From assembly GCF_046244385.1 (NCBI RefSeq), contig NZ_CP176366.1:1426001-1490000 (forward strand): a DNA stretch of 64,000 bases, given 5' to 3'. Below the pieces are notes generated by a model that was not told the origin of the DNA, searched no databases, and saw nothing but the letters and a program-made list of their open reading frames with translations. Positions 42,804 through 51,991 of the stretch are shown here, one piece after another. Both the position numbers and the translations under genes were made by a program. This DNA is from Methanospirillum stamsii (GTDB taxonomy: Archaea > Halobacteriota > Methanomicrobia > Methanomicrobiales > Methanospirillaceae). Positions within the stretch are counted from its first letter, which is position 1. Each line of letters begins with the position of its first letter.

Positions 42804-43823
42804 ATTTCCCTCTGTTTCAGTTATATTTTCTGCAGAGGAGAGATTTAACTCATCAGTAAAAGCGGATGAATTTGTGAGATTTTTAGCTGCAGTCTCTTCT
42901 CCAAGAATTTCGACTCCTCCTTTTGTATATGCATCTGCGGCTTCGTCAAAACTCCCAAGACTTTCAAACGTCTTTGCAATCTTAAGCCATATTTCTTTTG
43001 ATTCTGGATTTGTCGTTAATGATTCATTATATAAGAGAACTGCTTCATCATATCTTCCAGCCTTATAATACACATCGGCAAGACTGGTGAGCGTATCTCC
43101 GCATGCCGGATCAAGTGTCAGGGATTTTTCATACGCTGCAATTGCTTCCGGATATTTACCCTGCAGGGTCAGAATATCTGCAAGCGTTTTCCATCCCTCT
43201 GAAGAGTTCATATCCAGTTCCAGGGATCTTCTAATAGCCATAAGACCAGATTCATATTTCTCAAGTCCTTTGTATGCCTGAGCTAAATAATTCCAGACTA
43301 GAGGATCTTCAGGATTTTGGATAGAGGAATTTTCTAATCGCTTTGCTGCTGCGCTATATTGTCCTAAAAGAAGTTCGGTTGTCCCAAGTAATCTCTCAAT
43401 TTCCGGTGAGGAGTTATCACGGTCTAACGCACGTGAAAATGAAACCCGTGCATCTTCCAGCTGGTTAAGTGCCAGAAGGGTTTTACCATATTCTATCCAT
43501 CCGGATGAAGATGCAGAATTAAGAGTAATTGCCTCATTAAATGCTATTAATGCCTCTTCATAGTGGTCTGCATCTGAAAGATTTCTTCCATAATCTATCC
43601 ATTCTATGAAAGATTTTGGAGGGACAGGAGGAGTTGCATTATCACTCCTATTCTCCGGAGCTGCAGGGAGAGGAGGCTCTTCAGGTATCAGGGTATTATT
43701 CTCAACAGGAAGATCTGTCTGGTTTTGAGTGAGATTTTCTGCACATACAAAAGAGATACTTAAAAGGCCAAGCGCAAGTATTGCGATAAAACCACAGAGA
43801 GCCGGAAACTGTGCCATAATCAA
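42795..43823 (-). CDS. Exported TPR-repeat protein
   Basis: 342 aa. A signal peptide (FIAILALGLLSISFVCA) precedes an Asn/Pro-rich linker and then about seven TPR units from residue 70 to 305 (for example EALIAFNEAITLNSASSSGW, EAIAAYEKSLTLDPACG, EAVLLYNESLTTNPESKE). The tail is Asn/Thr-rich with many N-x-S/T sites. It has no C-terminal helix. It should be an extracellular scaffold. It resembles the TPR protein at 5066-6016. Confidence 0.78.
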   Translation of the reverse strand: MIMAQFPALCGFIAILALGLLSISFVCAENLTQNQTDLPVENNTLIPEEPPLPAAPENRSDNATPPVPPKSFIEWIDYGRNLSDADHYEEALIAFNEAITLNSASSSGWIEYGKTLLALNQLEDARVSFSRALDRDNSSPEIERLLGTTELLLGQYSAAAKRLENSSIQNPEDPLVWNYLAQAYKGLEKYESGLMAIRRSLELDMNSSEGWKTLADILTLQGKYPEAIAAYEKSLTLDPACGDTLTSLADVYYKAGRYDEAVLLYNESLTTNPESKEIWLKIAKTFESLGSFDEAADAYTKGGVEILGEETAAKNLTNSSAFTDELNLSSAENITETEGNLT

Positions 43824-43864
43824 GTATAGCCTTTGTGTTTTTTTAATACTACCGCTGTTCTGAA

Positions 43865-45154
43865 TTATTTCGCCGGTATCTTAATTAACCGGACAACAGT
43901 GCCCCTTCCATACTTCCCTGATACGGTGAGTCCGGCACGGTAGGTTCCGGGCTTGAGATATGTATGAACCGGATTTTGATCCCATGAAGAATATCCGTCA
44001 CCAAAATCCCAGAACCAGACCGAGGGCTCACCTCCGGAAGTATCCATGAAATGTACCGTATTAGGGTCTTTTTTGTCTACATCTAAAGAATATGATGTCT
44101 GATATACCGTAACATGAGCAGATGCAGATACCTGATTGCATCGGTTTTGCACGGTATACGTGACCGGGTATACACCCGGGTTCTCATACCGGTGGGTAAA
44201 TGACCCGGTATTTTCTGTTTTCATGCCATCACCTAAATCCCACATCCCATAAAGAGGATTATCCATCGTTCCACCAGTAGACCGTTCAGTAAGCCAGACT
44301 TCCAATGGAGCATAACCTGAATCTGGTTCAATAACAATGGAGGTATTAACCATGGGCACCGTCCCAGCTGATACCGATTTACCCATCAATGACCAGACCT
44401 GGTTTGTAACATTTGCCGGATAGGTGATTGAAAACACCTCATGGTGAATTCCGGGGAGAAAAACCTCCGGTTGTCCCCGATCTTTTTCTCCAGGAAAAAA
44501 GAGATTCTGCTCACCAACAGGTAGCTTTACCGGATACTCATGACGGGAGGAATACCCGAAATATGCAGTATACGAACCATCTGCATTTCTACAGATGGTC
44601 CCGGACTCAGGGATGAGCAGCCCCGGTGTCGGCGTTGCACTTGGTTCAGGCGTCCTTGTATGAGAAACAGTCATCGACACTTCTGGCAGGATTGCCTGTG
44701 TAAGGCTGTATCTGTTTAATATGGAAGTAACCGTCTCCTGGTTTACAATATATCGCGCACCTAATGTCCGTTCAGTATGCCCGTCCCATGAAAGAAACCG
44801 GATCATGGCTGTTTTAGCCCCTGACACCGGAGGAAGACCTGAATAGGAGTAGGTTTCAGGGTCAGGACGCCCCGATGAAGGATAATCCTGAAATGAGTAA
44901 GTCCGGTTCTGATCGTCATACCACAGAATCCTCACGATATAAGATCCGTTTGATTCTGATTCCGGATTCCTCTCTTTAGAGATCTGAATGGAATCATGGG
45001 CTGATGATGGAGGAGAATTATCAGTTTCTCCGGAAAAAAAAACAGATATTCCTGTAGCAATAATAAGTGATATAAGGATTATAATAAGGACAAAATGATA
45101 CCGGTTATCCATTGGATCCATAACAGTTCTTACATATTCTCCGCTATCAGCCAT
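43865..45154 (-). CDS. Membrane-anchored protein with two PKD domains
   Basis: 429 aa. An N-terminal membrane helix (FVLIIILISLIIATGISVFF, residues 21-40) anchors the protein outside the cell. A large N-terminal region of unknown fold (about 45-265) is followed by two PKD domains: GMWDLGDGMKTENTGSFTHR (about 305) and WFWDFGDGYSSWDQNPVHTY (about 385). PKD domains mediate surface-protein contacts. Start ATG 45154; ATG 45121 and 45112 are alternatives. Divergent from the M13 peptidase. Confidence 0.75.
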   Translation of the reverse strand: MADSGEYVRTVMDPMDNRYHFVLIIILISLIIATGISVFFSGETDNSPPSSAHDSIQISKERNPESESNGSYIVRILWYDDQNRTYSFQDYPSSGRPDPETYSYSGLPPVSGAKTAMIRFLSWDGHTERTLGARYIVNQETVTSILNRYSLTQAILPEVSMTVSHTRTPEPSATPTPGLLIPESGTICRNADGSYTAYFGYSSRHEYPVKLPVGEQNLFFPGEKDRGQPEVFLPGIHHEVFSITYPANVTNQVWSLMGKSVSAGTVPMVNTSIVIEPDSGYAPLEVWLTERSTGGTMDNPLYGMWDLGDGMKTENTGSFTHRYENPGVYPVTYTVQNRCNQVSASAHVTVYQTSYSLDVDKKDPNTVHFMDTSGGEPSVWFWDFGDGYSSWDQNPVHTYLKPGTYRAGLTVSGKYGRGTVVRLIKIPAK

Positions 45155-45171
45155 GATGGCTTTCCATCATG
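45152..45171. promoter_or_regulatory. Inverted repeat over divergent start codons
   Basis: CATGATGG (45152-45159) and CCATCATG (45164-45171) are exact inverted copies with a 4-base centre. The left arm contains the start codon of the PKD gene and the right arm contains an ATG in the reading frame of the M13 peptidase. It may be an operator or a hairpin in either mRNA, or it may arise from two facing start regions. Confidence 0.3.
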
Positions 45172-45195
45172 ACATCTTTACAAGGATATTACATC

Positions 45196-47319
45196 ATGAA
45201 TATGACCAATAAAGTATTTCATACTATAAGGACCCTCTTTTTCATACCGGAAAAGAAAAAGACCCGGATGTTTCAGAGAGCCCATTCATTTTTAATCCTT
45301 ATCTTATCTGCTGTACTCCTGATTTCCATGGTCCAAGCAGATTCTGTTTCTCCTACCGTTCCAACTGGCATGAATGTCTCCGTTGATCCAGGTAATGATT
45401 TTTTTACCTATGTAAATGATTACTGGATCAAAGATCATCCTGTTCCCTCCAAGAATAATTTTTATTCCGCATTTGAAGAGGTAGAAGAAAAGGTGGACAC
45501 CCGTGTAAGAGATCTTGTAGAAGAAGCTGCTACAGATTATTCTACGGAGAACGGAACACCCCGTCAGCTTTTAGGATCATTTTACCGGGCGGCTCTCAAT
45601 GATGAAGCCAACGAAGAGACCGGACTTATCCCGCTACAGAATAAATTTGCCCAGATAAATGAGGCAAAAAACCGGACGGAGGTAAGGAATGTTTCATCCA
45701 ACCTTACCGCAGCTGGTCTGGATCCGTTTTTTGTTATGTACATTGATGAAAATCCGGAAAAAAGAGACGAACTCATTGCAACACTTGAGACGGGAGATTT
45801 TACCCTACGTTTTGCGCCCTTTTATGTTCTTCAGATAGACGAAGCGATAAGAGTCCAGAATCTGATGAAAGAATACATCGCTTCAACCTTTGAGGAACAG
45901 GGAATGGATGCTGCAGATGCATTAAACGCAGCAGAAACCGTGTTTCGAATAGAAACACGCCTGGCGAGAGGAGAGATGAATATGAGCACGGTTGCTGATA
46001 ATTCATCTGAAAATCTAAAATCCGGAACCTACCAGACAGAAGATTTGGACAATCTTTTCCCCGGCATTAACTGGGAGTTATTGTTCGCTCATTCCGGCAG
46101 TCCTGACCTGGCTTCGGTGTATATCATGAATCCCCAGTACCTGCAGGAGGTCGGCAGGATACTGTCTTCTGAACCGATTGATGACTTAAAGATATATCTG
46201 ACCTGGCGAATTCTACAATTTGCTGCGCCATATGCAAGTCCGGAGATGCAGGAAAGGTACTACCGGTTTTATGATGTGGACCTCTCTGAAGGAGAGATTA
46301 CTCCACAAAAAGACAGAATTTTCGATGTAATGAACCTCTATCTTGGAAATCCGATTGCTCACCTGTACGTTGACAACTATTTCAGTGCAGATGATAAGGA
46401 AAAAGTAGAGGCAATAATTGCGAATATCCGGGAAGTGATGCGTGAGAGAGTTAATAATCTGAGCTGGATGAGTGATTCGACCCGGAGTACTGCCCTCGAA
46501 AAGATGGACCTTTTAAAAGAACAGGCAGGATACCCTGAAATCTGGGGTGAATACAAAAACCTCACGATTACAGATCGTTCGTATCTCACAAACATGCTGG
46601 CACTCACTGAATTTTTCACCAATGGGAGCCTTCAGCTCTCTGGTGAACCATCAGACCCGGATGTCTGGTATGTCTCTCCTCATGGGGTCGAGGCTCATTA
46701 CGATCTAATTCATAACAGGATCATCACCCCGGCTGGTTTTTTGAATACCCCATTTTTTGATCCTGAGGTTGATGATGCCTGGAATTATGGTTCATTCGGA
46801 TGGATCTACGGGCATGAACTCATACATATGATAGATATCGGGGGTCAGCAGTACCGTCCGGATGGAAAAAGGGAAAACTGGTGGACAGATGCAGATGCGA
46901 ATAATTATTTCCATGCAGCATGGCCGCTGATTGTCCAGATAAATTCTACCGAAATTCTTCCTAACTATACTCTGAATGGAACAAAGACCCTGATTGAAGC
47001 TTCTGCAGATCTTGGAGGGATGACTCTTGCCTATGAAGCTTTTGTTAAATCACGAGAGGATCCGGAAACCCTTGATCTGCCAGGAGATGATGGATTTACT
47101 GACCGGCAAAAATTCTTTATCGCCTTTGCCCAGGCTATGAGAGGGAACATTACTGATGAAAACCTGCGAAATGTGACCGAAACGGATGAACATCCCTGGA
47201 ACAAATTCAGGGTAAATACTATTCCATATCACCTTGATGCGTTTTATACGGCATTTCCAGAGATAAATCCGGAGGATGCTTTATACCTGAATGAAAGTGA
47301 ACGAGCACGATTATGGTAA
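45196..47319 (+). CDS. M13-family zinc metallopeptidase (neprilysin/PepO-like)
   Basis: 707 aa from ATG 45196; ATG 45169 upstream is possible. A membrane/signal segment (SFLILILSAVLLISMVQA) places it outside the cell. The N-terminal M13 domain opens with VDPGNDFFTYVNDYWIKDHP. The zinc site is HELIH (540-544), with the third ligand in EASADLGG (Glu 601) and the usual M13 ending YLNESERARLW. These enzymes cleave short peptides. It is divergent from the PKD gene and overlaps the following exported protein. Confidence 0.93.
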   Translation: MNMTNKVFHTIRTLFFIPEKKKTRMFQRAHSFLILILSAVLLISMVQADSVSPTVPTGMNVSVDPGNDFFTYVNDYWIKDHPVPSKNNFYSAFEEVEEKVDTRVRDLVEEAATDYSTENGTPRQLLGSFYRAALNDEANEETGLIPLQNKFAQINEAKNRTEVRNVSSNLTAAGLDPFFVMYIDENPEKRDELIATLETGDFTLRFAPFYVLQIDEAIRVQNLMKEYIASTFEEQGMDAADALNAAETVFRIETRLARGEMNMSTVADNSSENLKSGTYQTEDLDNLFPGINWELLFAHSGSPDLASVYIMNPQYLQEVGRILSSEPIDDLKIYLTWRILQFAAPYASPEMQERYYRFYDVDLSEGEITPQKDRIFDVMNLYLGNPIAHLYVDNYFSADDKEKVEAIIANIREVMRERVNNLSWMSDSTRSTALEKMDLLKEQAGYPEIWGEYKNLTITDRSYLTNMLALTEFFTNGSLQLSGEPSDPDVWYVSPHGVEAHYDLIHNRIITPAGFLNTPFFDPEVDDAWNYGSFGWIYGHELIHMIDIGGQQYRPDGKRENWWTDADANNYFHAAWPLIVQINSTEILPNYTLNGTKTLIEASADLGGMTLAYEAFVKSREDPETLDLPGDDGFTDRQKFFIAFAQAMRGNITDENLRNVTETDEHPWNKFRVNTIPYHLDAFYTAFPEINPEDALYLNESERARLW

Positions 47320-47759
47320 ACATGAGAGAATTCATTCCAATATTTGCATTATTACTAATAGTATCAGAAGTATTCTCAATTTCTCCTGTTTTTGCAGAGG
47401 AGAATGTTTTAAAGCCAACAATCATCCTGTCGGTGAAGACAGACCAGGGATATTACTCCCCTGGCGATCTTATCAGGGTTCGGGGAACCATCACAAATTC
47501 AGAAAATGAACCAATAAATGCGACACTACAGTTCAGTTTTCAGGAGATGAATAAAACAATCTCTTCCGGCCTAAAAGGAAAGTTTCTGACAACCGTGCCC
47601 AGTTCACCGACAATGCCTGAGAACCTGTACAAGATGGATATTGTAGCCAGGTCTCTTGGATACCTGGATAAATATCTCACGATTCCGGTTGTCATCATGA
47701 GTGAGCCCTCATCACTCGCTCCTGAACGTGTAATTCCGGACGATTTTTTACACTTATAA
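47313..47759 (+). CDS. Small exported protein with beta-sandwich-like domain
   Basis: 148 aa (ATG 47313 overlaps the M13 stop; ATG 47322 also possible). A signal peptide (FIPIFALLLIVSEVFSISPV) leads to a domain with LSVKTDQGYYSPGDLIRVRG and TITNSENEPINATLQ, resembling macroglobulin/MG2-like or Ig-like beta-sandwiches. It is probably co-expressed with the peptidase. No catalytic motif seen. Confidence 0.65.
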   Translation: MVNMREFIPIFALLLIVSEVFSISPVFAEENVLKPTIILSVKTDQGYYSPGDLIRVRGTITNSENEPINATLQFSFQEMNKTISSGLKGKFLTTVPSSPTMPENLYKMDIVARSLGYLDKYLTIPVVIMSEPSSLAPERVIPDDFLHL

Positions 47760-47779
47760 AAAGGGGAATTCGTACCCCA

Positions 47780-49333
47780 TTACCTTTTATTGACTGTTAC
47801 CAGGGATACATCCACGTTCCTTACTTTATATGGGTAATCCTGTTCCAGAACAGACCTGATTACGGGTAGATTCACTCCGGTTCGTTCCCAGTTTCCTCCA
47901 AACGAGCGATAAATAACATCTGTATTATACATGCTGGAATTCTTTTCGTATGCAAGGATAATTACCTGGTCTGGTTCAGCACCCCTGTCTTTTGCAACAA
48001 TGTCCCCTTCACCGTACTTGGGTGCAGTTCCGGGTGGTGATGAATCAGAACCAATTCCAATAAGACTGAGTGCGACCCGGTTTATCCGGGAGGGATATCT
48101 CTGTTCAATCTCGTTTTGAAGTGTCCACTCAGTTATCGCATCAGACCGGTATCCCCACTCACCGGAATTATACTTTATCAGTGTATCTGTTGCATATTCA
48201 TTAGTTCCGGAGTCATATCCCAGAATTACTATCGCTTCATTCACCGAGCCGGAACCTTGCGATACAATATCCCCGGGAATATAAAGCGGATATGCCCTGG
48301 TCCCTGAAAGAGATGAACTCCGATGAGCCTGCAATGGAATACCCGGTTCTGGCATTTTTTGTGGAAATGAAAGACCTGTGGATACGACCATGGCATCAAA
48401 GTCCATCTGACTTATGTTCCGGTTATCTTCCTGCATGATAAACAGGCCATCATTACGCCTGGACAATGAGTTTACCAGATACTGATGGTCGGGAAGAGTA
48501 GTAAAAATAAGGCTGTAACTACCATTTTTACTGTCAAGTACAATATCTCCACTCTTAAATTGCGCTGTATACTGAACCGGAGTTGGAGTTGGCACTACCG
48601 TTTCCACAGCAGGTACTGGCGGAAGAGTCACAGTTTCTGTCTTCACCTGCTTATTAGTCCCGTCAGAAAAAAATGCAGTGATACGGAAGGTTATGATGTT
48701 TTCAGTAGCAAAACCACGTAATTCCTCAAAAGGTATCGCAAGTGTTGAGCCGATATCAGTTCCAAGGATCCTCTCTCTTTTGTCAGCGGAAAGAATTGTC
48801 TGGTTGTTCCCGGTAAGAGAAAAATAACTGACCTTGTCTGAATCAGGCCCTCCGGTATTTTTTATTAATGCCACATCATCAAGCAATTCTATGGTTATCG
48901 GAATTTCTCCGACGGTTGATGAAACCGGAGCCGGGAACAGGAAGGGAATAATGCCAAAGATGACGACAGCAAGAATCAGAATCATCGCAATCCCTCCTGC
49001 CAGATAAAGTGGTTTTACCGGTAATGGTAGAGCAAAAGAGTCTTTTGAAAGATAATCCGCAAGACCTTTTTTTATAAACTTTTTATTTTTTGTGCGGTTT
49101 CTTTCGTACACTTCATTTGACGGGTCGAGACTTAGTGCATTCTCAAAACAGACATCTGCATCATCATATTTTTTGGTTTTTGTAAGAACCACACCCAGAG
49201 CATTCCAGGCCCGGTGATCATCTTCTTTTGCATCCACGACCTGCATTAGAGAATCAACTGCCCGGTTTAATTCTCCCCTCCGGTATGCTTCAATGCCTTT
49301 TTTATAGAGACTCTGTACTTCTTCCTCTTCCAC
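47780..49333 (-). CDS. TPR protein with one membrane helix and an external beta domain
   Basis: 517 aa. Unlike the other TPR proteins here it has no signal peptide: TPR units fill residues 1-80 (EAYRRGELNRAVDSLMQVVD, ADVCFENALSLDPSNE), then a single helix (YLAGGIAMILILAVVIFGII, about 108-127). The external part begins with a pilin/CARDB-like beta domain (TIELLDDVALIKNTGGPDSD) and ends with two repeats of about 75 residues containing a G-D-I-V motif and an acidic YDSGTNEYATD-type turn (about 370-510). The TPR part should be cytoplasmic. Function unknown. Confidence 0.7.
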   Translation of the reverse strand: MEEEEVQSLYKKGIEAYRRGELNRAVDSLMQVVDAKEDDHRAWNALGVVLTKTKKYDDADVCFENALSLDPSNEVYERNRTKNKKFIKKGLADYLSKDSFALPLPVKPLYLAGGIAMILILAVVIFGIIPFLFPAPVSSTVGEIPITIELLDDVALIKNTGGPDSDKVSYFSLTGNNQTILSADKRERILGTDIGSTLAIPFEELRGFATENIITFRITAFFSDGTNKQVKTETVTLPPVPAVETVVPTPTPVQYTAQFKSGDIVLDSKNGSYSLIFTTLPDHQYLVNSLSRRNDGLFIMQEDNRNISQMDFDAMVVSTGLSFPQKMPEPGIPLQAHRSSSLSGTRAYPLYIPGDIVSQGSGSVNEAIVILGYDSGTNEYATDTLIKYNSGEWGYRSDAITEWTLQNEIEQRYPSRINRVALSLIGIGSDSSPPGTAPKYGEGDIVAKDRGAEPDQVIILAYEKNSSMYNTDVIYRSFGGNWERTGVNLPVIRSVLEQDYPYKVRNVDVSLVTVNKR

Positions 49334-49537
49334 AGTACCACATGGTTATTTTTTTACGGTAATTCAGTATGCCGGTTTAAAAACTGATGCCAAAAAATAT
49401 CACCGAACATACCCAGCCATCCATTTCAGCATTACTCAATCTAATGAATCTACAATCCTGAATCAACGATTCCGTTTATCAGAGTTTTGTTTTTTGATAA
49501 TCAGGCATATATATTTTCGGGTATTACAGGTAAGGGC

Positions 49538-50320
49538 ATGAAAGCAACTTTATGGATTGGATGTATTCTTCTCATTCTTCTTGGCTGTACAAGCCTTTGT
49601 ATGGCAAACGAAACAATCGGGAATGAAACCGAAGTAATAGTAGAGAATATCTCAGAAACTATTACCAATGATACGAATGTCACTGAAATTGTAGATGAAG
49701 CAGTAATTATTCCTGCTCAACCAGTTAATGAGTCAGAGCAGATCACTTCGGAAGTTGATGAGGTTCAGGAAGTACCTTCTGAAATCATCGCAGAAGTAGT
49801 ACCAAACACAACCGTTGAATCAGAAGCTCCGGCACCAGTAATTTCACTCATTGAACAAAAAAAGAATGAACTTGCAGCTTTTGTTGCAGATACCAGAATG
49901 GTAGCACTGAAAGCAGGAAAGGATGCTGCAATCTCTGCCTTCAATGACCGGGCAGGGCAATATGCAAATCCGGATATGCCGGTCTTCGCCTATGACATCA
50001 CCGGAAAAGTTCTGGCAAATTCAATGGACCCTAATTCCGTCGGGACAAATCAGATCAGCGTTTCTTCTCCTGAAGGAATACGCTATGTCCAGATGATGAT
50101 TGACACTGCAAAGAATGGAGGAGGATTTGTAGAATACACCGCTTCCAACATCCTTGATCAGGGAAAACTCATGAAAAAGATGGTATACGTGAGCTCTGTT
50201 GATGGGTCATGGTTTATTGGTTCAGGTATTTTCCTTGAAGACGAGGTAGAACGGGAAAGCCCTTCAGCTGAAGATTTGGTATCCCAGGAAACCGCTGAAA
50301 ACTCAACTGCTTCTGCATAA
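49538..50320 (+). CDS. Secreted single-cache-domain protein
   Basis: 260 aa from ATG 49538. A signal peptide with a possible lipobox (LLILLGC) is followed by an acidic Val/Glu/Pro-rich spacer (about 27-105) and then a single cache domain (about 110-245; FVADTRMVALKAGKDAAISA, MPVFAYDITGKVLANSMDP, VYVSSVDGSWFIGSGIF). Cache domains bind small ligands for receptors. No transmembrane or signalling domain follows, so it may be a free binding protein. Confidence 0.75.
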   Translation: MKATLWIGCILLILLGCTSLCMANETIGNETEVIVENISETITNDTNVTEIVDEAVIIPAQPVNESEQITSEVDEVQEVPSEIIAEVVPNTTVESEAPAPVISLIEQKKNELAAFVADTRMVALKAGKDAAISAFNDRAGQYANPDMPVFAYDITGKVLANSMDPNSVGTNQISVSSPEGIRYVQMMIDTAKNGGGFVEYTASNILDQGKLMKKMVYVSSVDGSWFIGSGIFLEDEVERESPSAEDLVSQETAENSTASA

Positions 50321-50345
50321 GCAGGATCTTTTTTTTATATTTTTT
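50311..50345 (+). terminator. Stem-loop plus oligo-T terminator of the cache gene
   Basis: TTCTGC and GCAGGA pair across a 4-base ATAA loop (one G-T pair), directly followed by a run of eight T and more T-rich sequence. It overlaps the stop codon of the cache gene and separates it from the next operon. Confidence 0.5.
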
Positions 50346-50440
50346 CCGATTGGTCTCATTCTGAAACCAGAAAATTAGTCAGATTGAAGAACCTTTATAT
50401 TGGCTATCTCCGAATATTTCTGAAGGGGGAGTGTACCGTG

Positions 50441-51991
50441 ATGAGGTATTATATTTTTCTTACATTCTGTATGCTGATAACCGTGTCAGGAACCGCTTAT
50501 GGAGCAGTTCCAGGCGATATCCTTAAAAATCAAGCCTTTGGTCTTCCGGAAGGGCCTGAATGGGGTTATGGGCTTGATACATCCGCGGATGGAAATACCA
50601 CGGTTTGCGGAGTAGCTTATCCGGATGATTCGGTTGACCTTGGATATCTTGGAAACGGAGATGTCTGGGTAATTCGGTTTGATGCCAACGGGACTGTTCT
50701 CTGGGAAAAATTATACGGGGGAAATGAAACCGATTACGCCCTGTCTGTTCGGAATCTGCCTGACGGAGGAGCAGCTCTTATAGGCACGACCGGATCATAT
50801 AACGGGGACGTGAGCAATTACCATGGAAATGGTGACATGTGGGTTTTAAACCTCGGCCCTGATGGGAATATACGCTGGGAATTGGCACTCGGAGAAAACC
50901 AGACTGATGAGGGGTCAGATCTTGTGGTTCTTCCGGATGGCAATATTGTAGTATGTGGATATACTATGTCATCCAGAAATGGCGACCTCTGGATGATAAG
51001 ACTGGATCCCTCCGGAAATATTGTCTGGCAACGTGCATATGGAGGAAACGGACGTGACAGTGGTACAAGTATAACCAAAACCAGTGACAATGGAATTGCT
51101 GTATGTGGAAATACAAATTCCACGGACTCTCCCGATCGTGTAAACCAGACCAGCAATGATGTCTGGATTCTGAAAACTTCCCTGAATGGCACCCCGCTCT
51201 GGGAAAAATCCTATGGGGGTTCTGCTCTTGACTGGGGGCATTCAATTGTAGAACTCTCTTCAGGAGATCTTATGGTGGCTGCTGTCACTGCTTCTGGTGA
51301 TGGCAATGTAAGCATGAATCATGGGGCGGGAGATATCTGGATCATGAGACTTACCCCTGATGGTTCTCTCGTATGGGAAAAATCATTTGGGGGCAGTTTT
51401 AGTGATAATGTCTGGAAACTGGAACCTTCTTCATCAGGGGGAGCATATTTTGTCGGAGACAGTTATTCCATGGACGGAAATTTCACCGGTAATCATGGAG
51501 AATCAGATCTGCTGATTGGTGAAATTGATGGAGACGGTACCCTGCTCTGGCATAGGCAGATAGGAGGTTCGCTTGTTGACCGGGGTTCATGGGTGAAAAA
51601 AACTCACAACAATTCTCTTATGATAACCGGTATGACTGCGTCATCAGATGGGGATCTTTCCGGGAACCACACCAGTGGGGATCTCTGGGTTCTGGAGGTT
51701 CAGGCGAATGGAAAAGAAGAGCCAGTTCTTCCGGAAAGTAATCAGAGTGCTGCACAACTTCTGATGATCCCCTTAAACGGAGATGGTCCCGTACCAACTG
51801 ATCCGGATGGTGACGGCAGATATGAAGACATGAACGGAAATGGTAAGACCGATCTACAGGATCCAACCGTTTTCTTCCAGAATTTTGAATGGATTCAAAA
51901 GCAGGGCTACCTGTATGAATTTGATTTTAATGAGAACGGTTCATTGGACCTCGGTGATGTGCAGGCGCTCTTTGCGGAGATACAATCATGA
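50441..51991 (+). CDS. Secreted seven-repeat beta-propeller with C-terminal dockerin
   Basis: 516 aa from ATG 50441 (GGGGGAGTG upstream). A signal peptide (IFLTFCMLITVSGTAYG) precedes seven repeats of about 50-60 residues, each with a GD-x-W-x-x-x-L core (GDVWVIRFD, GDMWVLNLG, GDLWMIRLD, NDVWILKTS, GDIWIMRLT, SDLLIGEID, GDLWVLEV), which predicts a seven-bladed propeller. The last 65 residues form a dockerin: loop 1 DPDGDGRYEDMNGNG and loop 2 DFNENGSLDLGDVQALF, both calcium EF-hand-like. It overlaps the cohesin-like gene by 4 bp (ATGA). Confidence 0.8.
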   Translation: MRYYIFLTFCMLITVSGTAYGAVPGDILKNQAFGLPEGPEWGYGLDTSADGNTTVCGVAYPDDSVDLGYLGNGDVWVIRFDANGTVLWEKLYGGNETDYALSVRNLPDGGAALIGTTGSYNGDVSNYHGNGDMWVLNLGPDGNIRWELALGENQTDEGSDLVVLPDGNIVVCGYTMSSRNGDLWMIRLDPSGNIVWQRAYGGNGRDSGTSITKTSDNGIAVCGNTNSTDSPDRVNQTSNDVWILKTSLNGTPLWEKSYGGSALDWGHSIVELSSGDLMVAAVTASGDGNVSMNHGAGDIWIMRLTPDGSLVWEKSFGGSFSDNVWKLEPSSSGGAYFVGDSYSMDGNFTGNHGESDLLIGEIDGDGTLLWHRQIGGSLVDRGSWVKKTHNNSLMITGMTASSDGDLSGNHTSGDLWVLEVQANGKEEPVLPESNQSAAQLLMIPLNGDGPVPTDPDGDGRYEDMNGNGKTDLQDPTVFFQNFEWIQKQGYLYEFDFNENGSLDLGDVQALFAEIQS

